Source of the DNA: Bacteroidaceae bacterium
GTDB taxonomy: Bacteria > Bacteroidota > Bacteroidia > Bacteroidales > Bacteroidaceae
NCBI GenBank assembly: GCA_017547585.1
Contig: JAFYPH010000048.1
Location: 1 to 64,000 of the forward strand
Reading direction: 5' to 3'
DNA: 64,000 nucleotides
Within the stretch, counting starts at the first letter, position 1. Each line of letters begins with the position of its first letter. The notes under the pieces are model-generated. The model did no database searches, was not told the origin of the DNA, and saw only the letters and a program-made list of their open reading frames with translations. The position numbers were made by a program, and so were the translations under genes. Shown here in pieces: positions 1 through 8,115 of this stretch.

Positions 1-141
1 AACTGGAACTTAAGAAGTATATCCATTACTACAACAATGATAGAATAAAACTGAGACTAAAAGGAAAGAGTCCGGTGCAATACCGAACTCTTTACCAATA
101 AATTTATTTATTAATCCGTCCAACTTTTTGGGGTCAGATCA
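1..141 (+). mobile_element. 3' end of an IS3-family insertion sequence
   Basis: The first 141 bases hold the last codons of a transposase followed by a terminal inverted-repeat-like sequence (about 118-141) whose complement begins TGATCTGACCCC. That is the usual layout of the right end of an IS3-family element. The left part lies outside the window, so completeness and target duplication cannot be judged. The element ends about 25 bases beyond the hydF stop codon, so it does not disrupt hydF. Confidence 0.75.
3..101 (+). CDS. IS3-family transposase (OrfB), C-terminal fragment
   Basis: Reading from base 3 gives 32 residues and a TAA stop. The peptide contains YIHYYNNDRIKLRLKGKSP and then a VQYR-like end, which is the typical C-terminus of the IS3-family DDE integrase-like transposase, just after the catalytic core. 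It would cut and join IS ends. Only the tail is visible because the window starts inside the gene, so catalytic residues cannot be checked. The subgroup may be IS150-like, but that is a guess. Confidence 0.8.
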   Translation: MELKKYIHYYNNDRIKLRLKGKSPVQYRTLYQ

Positions 142-165
142 TAACAATTCTCTCTCTCTTTTCTT

Positions 166-1353
166 TTAATATGATACTTTGTCTGAAATTCCAGTGAGGG
201 CAGCTATTGCAATTCCGTAATTGGTAATGGGAATATTTTGTGCCTTTGCCTGACGTATGCGGGTGAGTACGTGGCGACGGGTGAACATACATGCGCCGCA
301 GTGAATGATGAGATTGTAGGGCGAGAGGTCTTCGGGAAAGTCGTTGCCCGAGACAATGTCGATGGTTATACTCTCGCCGAACTTTTTGCGCAGCATGCGC
401 GGTAGCTTCACGCGGCCGATGTCCTCATTCTGGGGAATGTGGCTGCAGGCCTCGGCAATGAGGATGCGAGCATCGTGGGGCAGGGTGCGAAAGGTCTCGG
501 CTCCGGCGCGGAAGGTGTCGATGTCTCCTTTGTAGCGCGCCATTAGTATGGAGAAGGATGTTAGTTTGCTCTCTTTGGGTGCAAGTTTCTCGACCTGGGG
601 AAAAGCCTGAGAGTCGGTAATTATGAGCGAAGGGGGAGTGCGCAGAGTGTCGAGCATCTGCGGCAGTTCCTCGGGTGCGCAGCAGAGTGCGAGGCAATGT
701 TTGTCGAGGAGGTTGCGCAGTGTCTGCACTTGCGGCTGTATCAGGCGTCCTTGCGGAGCCTGTGCATCCTGCGGCATTACAAGCACCACTGTGTCGCCTG
801 TTCTTACGAGATTGTGAGTAATGTCGTTTACATTGTCGCCGCTCTTGTATATTTGTGCCATGCGCTCGAGAAGTTCCTCTTTACCCATGCCGCTCTTCGA
901 TGATATTGAAAGAATTTCTGCGCCTAACAGTTGCTGCCATTGATCTTTTGCAGAATCGCTCTCGGGGAGGTCGCTCTTTCCGAGCAGAGGGATCACAGGA
1001 ATGTTGAGCGACGAGAAGAATTGCATCCACTCTTTTTCGAGGGTGGCATCTGCGGGATTGCCTTCGAGCAACAAAAGGGCGAGGTCTATGCGGCCGGCCG
1101 ATTGGCGGGTGCGCTCGACGCGCTTCTCTCCAAGCTCGCCGCAGTCGTCGTATCCGGCTGTGTCGGCAAGCACTGCTGCGCCTATTCCCAGGAGTTCAAT
1201 GTTCTTCCACACTGTGTCGGTGGTGGTGCCTGCAACGTCAGAGACAATAGAAATATCCTGTCCGGTGATGCAGTTTATAAGCGAGGATTTTCCGGCGTTG
1301 CGTCTGCCGAAAATTCCTATATGGTAGCGGTTGGAGCGTGCGGTGCTGTTCAT
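166..1353 (-). CDS. hydF: [FeFe]-hydrogenase maturation GTPase HydF
   Basis: HydF is the scaffold GTPase that receives the di-iron precursor made by HydE and HydG and hands it to apo-hydrogenase HydA. The 395-residue protein has an N-terminal Era/TrmE-like G domain with P-loop GRRNAGKSS (16-24), a TTT switch I and DTAG (64-67). The C-terminal cluster-binding signature CxH...HCxxC is present (C303, H305, H351, C352, C355). It is the last gene of a minus-strand hydE-hydG-hydF operon, 15 bases after hydG. The length is normal for the family and all diagnostic residues are intact. Confidence 0.95.
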   Translation of the reverse strand: MNSTARSNRYHIGIFGRRNAGKSSLINCITGQDISIVSDVAGTTTDTVWKNIELLGIGAAVLADTAGYDDCGELGEKRVERTRQSAGRIDLALLLLEGNPADATLEKEWMQFFSSLNIPVIPLLGKSDLPESDSAKDQWQQLLGAEILSISSKSGMGKEELLERMAQIYKSGDNVNDITHNLVRTGDTVVLVMPQDAQAPQGRLIQPQVQTLRNLLDKHCLALCCAPEELPQMLDTLRTPPSLIITDSQAFPQVEKLAPKESKLTSFSILMARYKGDIDTFRAGAETFRTLPHDARILIAEACSHIPQNEDIGRVKLPRMLRKKFGESITIDIVSGNDFPEDLSPYNLIIHCGACMFTRRHVLTRIRQAKAQNIPITNYGIAIAALTGISDKVSY

Positions 1354-1368
1354 GGCTCTGTTATTTTG

Positions 1369-2787
1369 CTAAAATCTGAAGTCGCGCTCGCCATTCTCTA
1401 TTGCATCAAGATATTTGGCGGCTGTGGCGCGGGCCTTTTCGTTGGGAATATCCGAGAGCAGGCGCTTAATCATAGCTTCGGCCTTTTCGCGTGTGGCGGG
1501 CGAGGCGTAGTCCTTTATATACTCTTTGAGGGTGAGCAGTGCGTTGGGCAGACAGCAGTTTGCTATCTGGCCGTTCTTCAGCAGAGACATGAAGCGATCG
1601 CCTGTGCGTCCTTCGCGGTAGCAGGCTGTGCAGAAGCTGGGAATGTGGTCGAGGTCGAGCAACCAGCCTACAATTTCGTCGAGAGTGCGGCGGTCGGAGA
1701 GATCGAACTGTGCGGAATTTTCCTCTTCGCTCTCTTCGGTAACGTATCCGCCGACGCTTGTGCGCGAGCCTCCGCTAATCTGTGAAATACCAAGTTCGAG
1801 TACCTTTTCGCGGCTCTTGGCGCTTTCGCGGGTGGAGATTATCATGCCTGTGTAGGGGACTGCTATTCTGATGATTGCCACTATGCGGTAGAAAATGTCG
1901 TCGGGCACGCAGTTTTTGAAATCTGCGGTGTCGATGTCATCGGCCATGCACAGACGTGGTACGCTGATTGTGTGGGGGCCGACGCCGAAGGTTGCTTCGA
2001 GATGCTCGGCGTGCATCAGAAGGCCGATAAAGTCGTAACGGTAGGTCTCGAGGCCAAAGAGGACTCCGATGCCCACGTCGTCGATGCCTCCCTGCATTGC
2101 GCGATCCATGGCCTCTGTGTGGTAGGCGTAGTCTTTCTTGGGGCCGCTGGGGTGCAGCGCCTCGTAGTTGGTCTTGTTGTATGTCTCCTGGAAGAGAATG
2201 TATGTGCCGATGCCTGCATCCTTCAGCTTGCGGTAGTTCTCGACGGTGGTGGCTGCAATGTTCACGTTCACGCGTCGGATGGCTCCGTTCTTGTGCTTGA
2301 TGCTGTATATTGTCTTTATGCTTTCGAGAATATACTCGATGGGATTTTGCAGAGGATGCTCGCCTGCTTCGAGTGCGAGGCGTTTGTGTCCCATGTCCTG
2401 CAAGGCAATAACCTCGTTGCGAATCTCCTCCTGCGACAGTTTTTTGCGACGGATGCTCTTGTTCTTTGCGTGGTAAGGGCAGTAGACGCAACCATTCACG
2501 CAGTAGTTCGAGAGATAGAGTGGGGCGAACATCACTATGCGGTTGCCATAGAAACGTTTCTTAATTTCGCGCGCAAGGTCGTACATCTGCTCGACAAGGT
2601 CGGGCTGGTCGCACTCGAGAAGCACGGCCGCCTCGCGGTGGGAGAGTCCTTTACAACTGCGTGCCTTCTCCAAAATATCTTTTATAAGCTCGCGATTGTT
2701 ACGATTTTCGTGTGCATACTGCATGGTGTCGCGAATCTCACTGTCGCTTATAAACTCTTCGGCTTTTGCTGATTTTATATTATACAT
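1369..2787 (-). CDS. hydG: [FeFe]-hydrogenase maturase HydG, radical SAM tyrosine lyase
   Basis: HydG is a radical SAM enzyme that splits tyrosine to supply CO and CN ligands of the H-cluster. The radical SAM motif is CVNGCVYC (C96, C100, C103). The second cluster motif is seen near the C-terminus as FCTACYREG...CC, and this separates HydG from the related ThiH. An upstream in-frame codon would add 12 residues and overlap hydE. I chose the ATG at 2787 (MYNIKSAKAEEF) because it lies four bases after the hydE stop and matches the usual N-terminus of Bacteroides HydG as I remember it. It is in an operon with hydE upstream and hydF downstream. Confidence 0.95.
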   Translation of the reverse strand: MYNIKSAKAEEFISDSEIRDTMQYAHENRNNRELIKDILEKARSCKGLSHREAAVLLECDQPDLVEQMYDLAREIKKRFYGNRIVMFAPLYLSNYCVNGCVYCPYHAKNKSIRRKKLSQEEIRNEVIALQDMGHKRLALEAGEHPLQNPIEYILESIKTIYSIKHKNGAIRRVNVNIAATTVENYRKLKDAGIGTYILFQETYNKTNYEALHPSGPKKDYAYHTEAMDRAMQGGIDDVGIGVLFGLETYRYDFIGLLMHAEHLEATFGVGPHTISVPRLCMADDIDTADFKNCVPDDIFYRIVAIIRIAVPYTGMIISTRESAKSREKVLELGISQISGGSRTSVGGYVTEESEEENSAQFDLSDRRTLDEIVGWLLDLDHIPSFCTACYREGRTGDRFMSLLKNGQIANCCLPNALLTLKEYIKDYASPATREKAEAMIKRLLSDIPNEKARATAAKYLDAIENGERDFRF

Positions 2788-2791
2788 GGCC

Positions 2792-3850
2792 TTATTTTTT
2801 CTTATTGTAGTCGCCACGGGCAAAATTTATTCTGTAGCCTATGGCATTTAATTCTTTTTCTAATTTTTCAATCTCTTCGGCAGCCTCGCATCCGCTCGCA
2901 GCCTTGTTGTTGTAAATAGAATATTTACTGCGTACACTGCGTGGCGAGAGGTTAGGCATCACCACATTCGCTCCGGCGAGGATTGCTCGTGTGCGTCCTG
3001 CGGGGTGCAGCGTTGCGAGGGCTGTTGTTGCAGGAATAAGTGCGTCGGGGAAACGCAGACGCAACAGCGAAATGAGCAACAGTGTAGTTTCTATGCTGCC
3101 GGCCGGCTCGCCTGCGAACGGTGTTCCTTCGGCGGGAATGAATGGCCCGATGCCTATCATTTCCGGGCGGAGCTCTTCGAGAAACTGCAGGTCGTCTATC
3201 AGATGCTCAACTGTCTGCCTCGGAGAGCCTATCATCATTCCCGAGCCTGTCTGAAAGCCCTGTTGCTTGAGAGTTGCTAGGCATTTGCGGCGCTTGCTTG
3301 CACTCATTGATGAGGGGTGCAACTGCGAATAGTGCTCGTCGTTGCGTGTCTCGTGGCGCAAAAGATATCTGTCGGCCCCTGCCTCGCGAAAGAGATGATA
3401 GCCCTTGGCACTGCGTTCGCCCACTGAAAGGGTGATTGCCTTGTCGGGGTAGAGGGTGCGAATGGCCGAAACTACATCAGCCAGCCACTCGTCGCTCTGC
3501 GCAGCATCCTCGCCGCCCTGAAGCACAAAAGTGTTGAAGCCCAGCGATGCTCCCTGTGCGCAACATTCTAGAATTTCATCTTTTGTCAGGCGGTAGCGTT
3601 GCGCCTCGCGGTTGGCGGCGCGCAGCCCGCAATACAAGCAGTTGTTGCGACAATATGAACTTATTTCAATGAGCCCGCGAATGTACACGCTTCTATCGAA
3701 TCGCTCTTCGGCGACTGTGGTTGCCAACGAGCGCAGAAACTCTTTCTCTTGGCCATTGAGAGCCGTGAGCAGAGTGTGCCACTCTGCGCGCAGCAGATTA
3801 TTGCCGGCGTAAAGTTTTTTTATGAGCTCTCTGTTGTCGCGGGTCTCCAT
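2792..3850 (-). CDS. hydE: [FeFe]-hydrogenase maturase HydE, radical SAM protein
   Basis: HydE is a radical SAM enzyme needed to make the bridging dithiolate of the H-cluster precursor. The 352-residue protein carries the CX3CX2C motif at C67, C71 and C74 (SYCRNNCLYCGLR). It is followed by a full TIM-barrel-length sequence with a GGED stretch and GMMIGSP, as in the BioB/HydE group. It is the first gene of the minus-strand maturase operon and is divergent from hydA, so the intergenic region probably carries promoters for both halves of the hydrogenase system. Confidence 0.93.
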   Translation of the reverse strand: METRDNRELIKKLYAGNNLLRAEWHTLLTALNGQEKEFLRSLATTVAEERFDRSVYIRGLIEISSYCRNNCLYCGLRAANREAQRYRLTKDEILECCAQGASLGFNTFVLQGGEDAAQSDEWLADVVSAIRTLYPDKAITLSVGERSAKGYHLFREAGADRYLLRHETRNDEHYSQLHPSSMSASKRRKCLATLKQQGFQTGSGMMIGSPRQTVEHLIDDLQFLEELRPEMIGIGPFIPAEGTPFAGEPAGSIETTLLLISLLRLRFPDALIPATTALATLHPAGRTRAILAGANVVMPNLSPRSVRSKYSIYNNKAASGCEAAEEIEKLEKELNAIGYRINFARGDYNKKK

Positions 3851-3877
3851 TATGCGCTCTTTTAGTTTCCATCTTTG

Positions 3878-3908
3878 CGTATATAGTGTAGAGTAATTTT
3901 ACTTACAC
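3878..3908 (-). promoter_or_regulatory. Candidate hydE promoter with adjacent palindrome
   Basis: On the minus strand an imperfect palindrome (3886-3908, GTGTA arms around an AGTAA/TTACT core) is followed directly by CACTATATACG. Its TATATACG (3878-3885) sits where a -7 box would be, about 28 bases before the hydE start. The match to TAnnTTTG is weak. Better -7 matches (TAAATTTG, 3937-3944; TACTTTTG, 3951-3958) lie further upstream on the same strand. The assignment is tentative. Confidence 0.35.
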
Positions 3909-4161
3909 GATACACTTATTATGCAGAAATTTCTCGCAAATTTATCTTTGCAAAAGTACAAAAAAATAATGAAGAATCATTATTGTCGTCTCTTTTACAA
4001 AAAAATAACATCTGTAGAGTGGAAATATTATAAGTGAGAAATAAATTGACTATATTTTGCTTTAGCGAATTTCGAATGCGTTCGTTGTGTAGATTATTTA
4101 AATTACATGCACTCATTATTTGAATTTAAGCTCGTTTATTGCTATATTTATAGAATATCAA

Positions 4162-4224
4162 CTGCACCCGCTGCAAAATAATCAAGCAAATTTGTTATTA
4201 TTTGGCTCGTTTTTACTAACTTTA
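4162..4224 (+). promoter_or_regulatory. Candidate hydA promoter, a copy of the palindrome-core promoter repeat
   Basis: The segment begins CTGCACCCGCTG, continues with an AT-rich near-palindrome (AAATAAT...ATTATTT arms, about 4174-4203), then GGCTCGTTTTTAC, and ends in TAACTTTA (4217-4224), a one-mismatch TAnnTTTG -7 box 18 bases before the hydA start. Its layout and length (about 63 bases) match the units of the tandem array at 7862-8096. The rest of the 392-base hydE/hydA spacer holds no gene that I can support. Confidence 0.5.
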
Positions 4225-4242
4225 CGGCAAATTTAAAATACT

Positions 4243-5682
4243 ATGGCATATAATAACAATATGATGTTCGTGCGCTATCGCCTTTTAGCGCAGTTGGTGA
4301 AGATGTGGAAGGACGATGAAATTCTCGAAAAAATCGACCGCCTTCCTATTGAAATGCACCCTCGTAAGCAGAAGCCTCAGGGTCGTTGCTGTATTTATAA
4401 GGAACGTGCCGTTACAAAATATAAGACAATGGCTATGCTCGGCTTTGATATGAGCGACGAGCATGATGAGAATGCTACATTGGCAAGCTATGCACAGCGT
4501 ATGCTCGACCGCGAGAATATCGATCCCGAGAAGAGCATCCTGAGCGTGATGGACGAGGCTTGTTCTTCGTGCGTGAAGATTAACTATGAGGTTTCTAACC
4601 TCTGCCGTGGTTGCGCTGCACGTCCTTGCTACAATAATTGCCCCAAAGATGCAATCTCTTATGACAAGGATGGAAAGGCTTTCATCGACCACGATAAATG
4701 TATAAGCTGCGGAAAGTGTCATCAGGCGTGTCCCTACCATGCTATTGTTTATATGCCTGTTCCTTGCGAGGAGGCTTGCCCTGTGAAGGCAATCTCAAAA
4801 GATGAATATGGAGTAGAGCACATTGACCCCGAAAAATGTATCTATTGCGGAAAGTGCTTGAACGCTTGTCCCTTCGGTGCTATTTTCGATAATTGCGCTG
4901 TGTTTGACGTGCTCAAACGCATCCGCGAAGGCAAAAAGGTGGTTGCAATGGTTGCTCCTGCTGTGCTTGCGCAGTTTGGAAAGCCCATCGAGCAGGTGTT
5001 CGGTGCGCTTAAGGCTGTGGGCTTCGACGATGTTATTGAGGTTGCTTACGGTGCCGAGGAGACTACCCGTCGCGAGTCGGCTGAACTTGTGGAGAAGATA
5101 GAGGAGGGTGCTCCTTTCATGACTACAAGCTGCTGTCCTGCATATGTGAATCTTGCTCGCAAGCACATTCCCGACCTTATGAAATATGTTTCGAGCACAG
5201 GCTCTCCCATGCACTATACTGCCGAGTATGCAAAGGAGAAGCATCCTGAGGGAATTACAGTATTCATTGCTCCTTGTGCTTCGAAGAAGGCCGAGGGCCG
5301 CGAGGATGCTAACGTCGATTTTGTTTGGACTTTCCGAGAGCTTGATGCTGTAATCAACGGAATGGAGATTGACGTAGACACTTGCGAGCCGTTCACTCCC
5401 AGCGAGACTGCAAGCAAAGATTCATATGGATACGCAAAGACTTTGGGTGTGTTCACAGCTGTGAAGAACAAGATTGGCGATCCTTCGCTGCAGGGTACAG
5501 TGATTGCCGACCTTAATAAAAAGAATATCGCACTGCTTCGAGGATACGCAAAGACAGGAAAATGCCCCACACGCATGATTGAGGTAATGTCGTGTCCCGG
5601 CGGATGTATTTCGGGCCCATGTGCTTGCACCGAAGGCAATGAAGCTATACGTCAGTTTGATGCAGAAATGAAAAAGAAATAA
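4243..5682 (+). CDS. hydA: [FeFe]-hydrogenase, group-B-like, catalytic subunit
   Basis: This enzyme reversibly reduces protons to H2 at an H-cluster. The 479 residues contain an N-terminal extension, a cysteine-rich 4Fe-4S region (CRGCAARPCYNNC, 121-133; two ferredoxin motifs at C153/156/159/163 and C199/202/205/209), and the H-cluster domain. The H-cluster motifs are L1 TSCCPAY (C297, C298), L2 PCASKKAE (C345) and L3 EVMSCPGGC (C451, C455). Both the proton-relay and ligand cysteines of L1 are kept. The TSCCPAY form, rather than TSCCPGW, together with the layout fits the poorly characterised group B enzymes of anaerobes. It is divergent from hydEGF. No NADH-binding partner subunit is adjacent, so the electron donor is probably ferredoxin (inference). 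Confidence 0.93.
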   Translation: MAYNNNMMFVRYRLLAQLVKMWKDDEILEKIDRLPIEMHPRKQKPQGRCCIYKERAVTKYKTMAMLGFDMSDEHDENATLASYAQRMLDRENIDPEKSILSVMDEACSSCVKINYEVSNLCRGCAARPCYNNCPKDAISYDKDGKAFIDHDKCISCGKCHQACPYHAIVYMPVPCEEACPVKAISKDEYGVEHIDPEKCIYCGKCLNACPFGAIFDNCAVFDVLKRIREGKKVVAMVAPAVLAQFGKPIEQVFGALKAVGFDDVIEVAYGAEETTRRESAELVEKIEEGAPFMTTSCCPAYVNLARKHIPDLMKYVSSTGSPMHYTAEYAKEKHPEGITVFIAPCASKKAEGREDANVDFVWTFRELDAVINGMEIDVDTCEPFTPSETASKDSYGYAKTLGVFTAVKNKIGDPSLQGTVIADLNKKNIALLRGYAKTGKCPTRMIEVMSCPGGCISGPCACTEGNEAIRQFDAEMKKK

Positions 5683-5684
5683 TT

Positions 5685-5714
5685 AAAAAAGCCCCGAAAA
5701 TTCGGGGCTTTTTT
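5685..5714 (+). terminator. Intrinsic terminator of hydA
   Basis: AAAAAAGCCCCGAA pairs with TTCGGGGCTTTTTT, giving a strong stem with a tiny loop and a T-run, two bases after the hydA stop codon. Confidence 0.92.
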
Positions 5715-5749
5715 CTAATACTCCTCGAAACAATTATAAATAATTAATT

Positions 5750-7153
5750 ATGAAATTAAAGTCGCTATTGCTGGCTATTATACTTTTTGTATCAATAGGC
5801 ATCGTTCCTTGCGCAGCTGCAAATATAATACCTTATCCTCAGTATGTAGAAATGAGTGATGTGGTTTTTAATAAGGCCAAACTTCACAAGGTAAAGTATG
5901 TGAAGGATAAAAAAATGTCTCCCGAAGCATACGAACTTCAGATTAAGAAAAATAGGATTATTATAAAATCGGCCGATACTGCCGGTCGTTTTTACGCTGA
6001 GCAGACACTGGCGCAACTTGCTGCCGACGAGGTTATGTACTGTGGAGTAATTAAAGACGAGCCGCGATTCAAATGGAGGGGACTGATGCTTGATGAGTCG
6101 CGCCATTTTTTCGGTAAAGAGCAGGTGCTCACTCTTCTTGATCTTATGGGACGCTACAAACTCAACCGTTTCCATTGGCACCTTTCAGATGATCAAGGTT
6201 GGAGAGTAGAGATTAAGGCTTATCCTAATTTGACCAAGGTAGGAGGCATAGGTTGCAACACAGATAGAAATGCTCCTGCAAAGTTCTACACGCAGGATGA
6301 AATTCGTGAGATTTTGGCATATGCAGCCGAAAGACACATTATGGTTATTCCCGAGATTGATATGCCCGGACACGCATCGGCTTTCGTAAAAGTGTTCCCC
6401 GAACTTGACGGCAAGCACCGCACCGTAAATCCTGCAAACGAGAAACTTTACGAAGTGCTAGGAAATATATACAAAGAACTAGCCGACCTTTTTCCTGGAG
6501 AATATATACACATTGGTGGTGACGAGGTTTACAAGGGAGGATGGCACGACCTTCCATGCATGAAAGAGTTCATGGAAAAGGAGGGGCTGAAATCTATGGA
6601 AGAGATTGAAGAGTATTTTGGCCGTCGTTTATCAGACACTATTGTTGCAAACGGCAAGAATGTTGTTGCGTGGGATGATCTTATCGATAGCGGCACAAGC
6701 CCCGAAGGCAAGGTAATGTTGTGGTGGCGAAGCGAGCAGCCCGAACTGTTGACAAAAGGCATTGATAATGGCTTTAATATGGTTGTGTGTCCCGATGGTC
6801 CGTTCTATCTGGACTATGTACAGGATATTAAAGACAAGGTTGGCCATCTTGTTGACAGACAATGGGTGAACGAAATGAAGGAGATTTACGAGTATGATAT
6901 TCTTGAGAGTCCAAAAGTGATTGGTACACAATCTAATATCTGGACAGAAAAGGTTGTTACTACCGACCGATTGGAGTATATGATTTTCCCTCGACTGATT
7001 GCCTTGTCGGAAAAGGCGTGGACAAAAAACGAAAATATGAACTACAAGAATTTCTTGAAGCGTCTGGAAAATGAATATAAATATCTTGACTCAATAAATA
7101 TTTATTATTACGATTTTCGCGAAGATAAGCGTCGAAAAGAGCCGCAGAAATAA
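5750..7153 (+). CDS. Secreted beta-N-acetylhexosaminidase, GH20
   Basis: It removes terminal N-acetylglucosamine or N-acetylgalactosamine from glycans, probably host or dietary, in the periplasm or at the cell surface. The 467 residues start with a signal peptide ending near CAAA. A short GH20b-like N-terminal domain follows (about 25-95), then the catalytic barrel with FHWHLSDDQGWRVEIK and HIGGDEVYKGG. D258-E259 is the catalytic pair used in substrate-assisted hydrolysis. It is shorter than many Bacteroides GH20 enzymes because no C-terminal carbohydrate-binding or F5/8 domain follows the barrel. No SusC/SusD pair is adjacent, so it is a stand-alone gene here. Confidence 0.9.
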   Translation: MKLKSLLLAIILFVSIGIVPCAAANIIPYPQYVEMSDVVFNKAKLHKVKYVKDKKMSPEAYELQIKKNRIIIKSADTAGRFYAEQTLAQLAADEVMYCGVIKDEPRFKWRGLMLDESRHFFGKEQVLTLLDLMGRYKLNRFHWHLSDDQGWRVEIKAYPNLTKVGGIGCNTDRNAPAKFYTQDEIREILAYAAERHIMVIPEIDMPGHASAFVKVFPELDGKHRTVNPANEKLYEVLGNIYKELADLFPGEYIHIGGDEVYKGGWHDLPCMKEFMEKEGLKSMEEIEEYFGRRLSDTIVANGKNVVAWDDLIDSGTSPEGKVMLWWRSEQPELLTKGIDNGFNMVVCPDGPFYLDYVQDIKDKVGHLVDRQWVNEMKEIYEYDILESPKVIGTQSNIWTEKVVTTDRLEYMIFPRLIALSEKAWTKNENMNYKNFLKRLENEYKYLDSINIYYYDFREDKRRKEPQK

Positions 7154-7241
7154 GAAGGATAGCAAGCTGTATTTTATCGCCGATTTTATTAATTAATATG
7201 CTAATCTCTGTTAAATGTTATGTAGGTTACTCTCAATTTAC

Positions 7242-7249
7242 TAACTTTG
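7242..7249 (+). promoter_or_regulatory. -7 promoter box (TAACTTTG)
   Basis: This is an exact match to the Bacteroidota TAnnTTTG -7 consensus, 27 bases before the start codon of the TonB-C protein. No clean TTTG -33 box was found at the expected distance. Confidence 0.6.
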
Positions 7250-7276
7250 CAGAAATTTTAACAGAAAATAGGACAT

Positions 7277-7792
7277 ATGATGAAAAGATACTTTATTTTA
7301 TCGTTCCTCTTCATCTTTATGATGCAGGGAGTATTTACAGCCGTAAATGCCCAGACAACTGCTCAAAAAAAGAAGAAAAAGGAGGATGTTATTGTGATGG
7401 CTCAGTTTAAGGGCGGCCAGGAGGCTCTTGTAGATTACCTGTTGCAGAATACAAGATACCCTGTTGAGGCAATGGAGCTCGAGCAGACAGGCGAAGTTGT
7501 TGTTGAGTTTGTTGTTGAGCGCAACGGAATGATTACCAATGCAAGAGTGATAAAGGCGGTCGCTCCTTCGCTCGACCAGGAGGCTCTGCGAGTGGTTACA
7601 AACATGCCCAATTGGGAGCCCGGCACAAAGAATGGTTTGCGAATGAGATCGCAGCTTACAATTCCCATCAACTTCAAGGTTATCCGCGAGCATGGAAAAT
7701 ATATGGACTCTGAAACTGCCGATGATGGTATCAAGAAAAAATCGAAGCGAAAAAGAAAATTGAAAAATAAAGGTGTTGGCAAGGAATTTTAG
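7277..7792 (+). CDS. Secreted protein with a TonB C-terminal domain
   Basis: The 171 residues have a cleavable-looking signal peptide (MMKRYFILSFLFIFMMQG..., cut near VNAQ), a lysine-rich stretch, and a TonB C-terminal fold (about 45-135). That domain shows GGQEAL, the YP in TRYPVEA, GEVVVEFVVERNG and INFKV. Unlike classical TonB there is no N-terminal membrane anchor held by ExbB/ExbD and no proline-rich spacer, so it may be a periplasmic TonB-like protein rather than an energy transducer. The C-terminus is strongly basic (KKKSKRKRKLK). A second Met directly after the first could also be the start. Confidence 0.8.
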   Translation: MMKRYFILSFLFIFMMQGVFTAVNAQTTAQKKKKKEDVIVMAQFKGGQEALVDYLLQNTRYPVEAMELEQTGEVVVEFVVERNGMITNARVIKAVAPSLDQEALRVVTNMPNWEPGTKNGLRMRSQLTIPINFKVIREHGKYMDSETADDGIKKKSKRKRKLKNKGVGKEF

Positions 7793-7861
7793 TCTGCCGA
7801 CGTATAAAATCATAGGATGGTTGTTTTTTTAGGCAATCATCCTTTCTTTTTTACGATATTT

Positions 7862-8096
7862 TCTGCACTCGCTGAAAAAAATATTGAAGTAAACTTCATA
7901 TTTCTCGCTCGTTTGTTTCTATCTTTGAGGTAAACTCGAAGATAATCTGCACTCGCCGGAAAAAATATTGAAGTAAACTTCATATTTCTCGCTCGTTTGT
8001 TTCTATCTTTGAGGTAAACTCGAAGATAATCTGCACTCGCTGAAAAAAATATTGAAGTAAACTTCATATTTCTCGCTCGTTTGTTTCTATCTTTGT
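7862..8096. repeat. 84-bp tandem repeat, about 2.8 copies, each with a promoter-like core
   Basis: Copies begin at 7862, 7946 and 8030, exactly 84 bases apart and almost identical. Each has TCTGCACTCGC, an AT-rich palindrome centred on GAAGTAAACTTC, CTCGCTCG, and TATCTTTG, an exact -7 consensus on the plus strand (7920-7927 in copy one). The last copy diverges after its TATCTTTG and runs into the start of the next gene, about 20 bases on. The array therefore offers up to three tandem plus-strand promoters. The rest of the 323-base gap holds no gene. Confidence 0.9.
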
Positions 8097-8115
8097 AGGT
8101 AAATAATAGATAATT

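Noticed and set aside
1369..2787. Thiazole synthesis protein ThiH instead of HydG
   Set aside because: The C-terminal second cluster motif and the hydE/hydF neighbours are specific for HydG.
7837..8067. Reading frame on the minus strand encoding a 28-residue repeat
   Set aside because: It is created by the 84-bp tandem repeat (84 = 3 x 28). The repeat carries promoter boxes on the other strand and there is no protein-like composition or start context.
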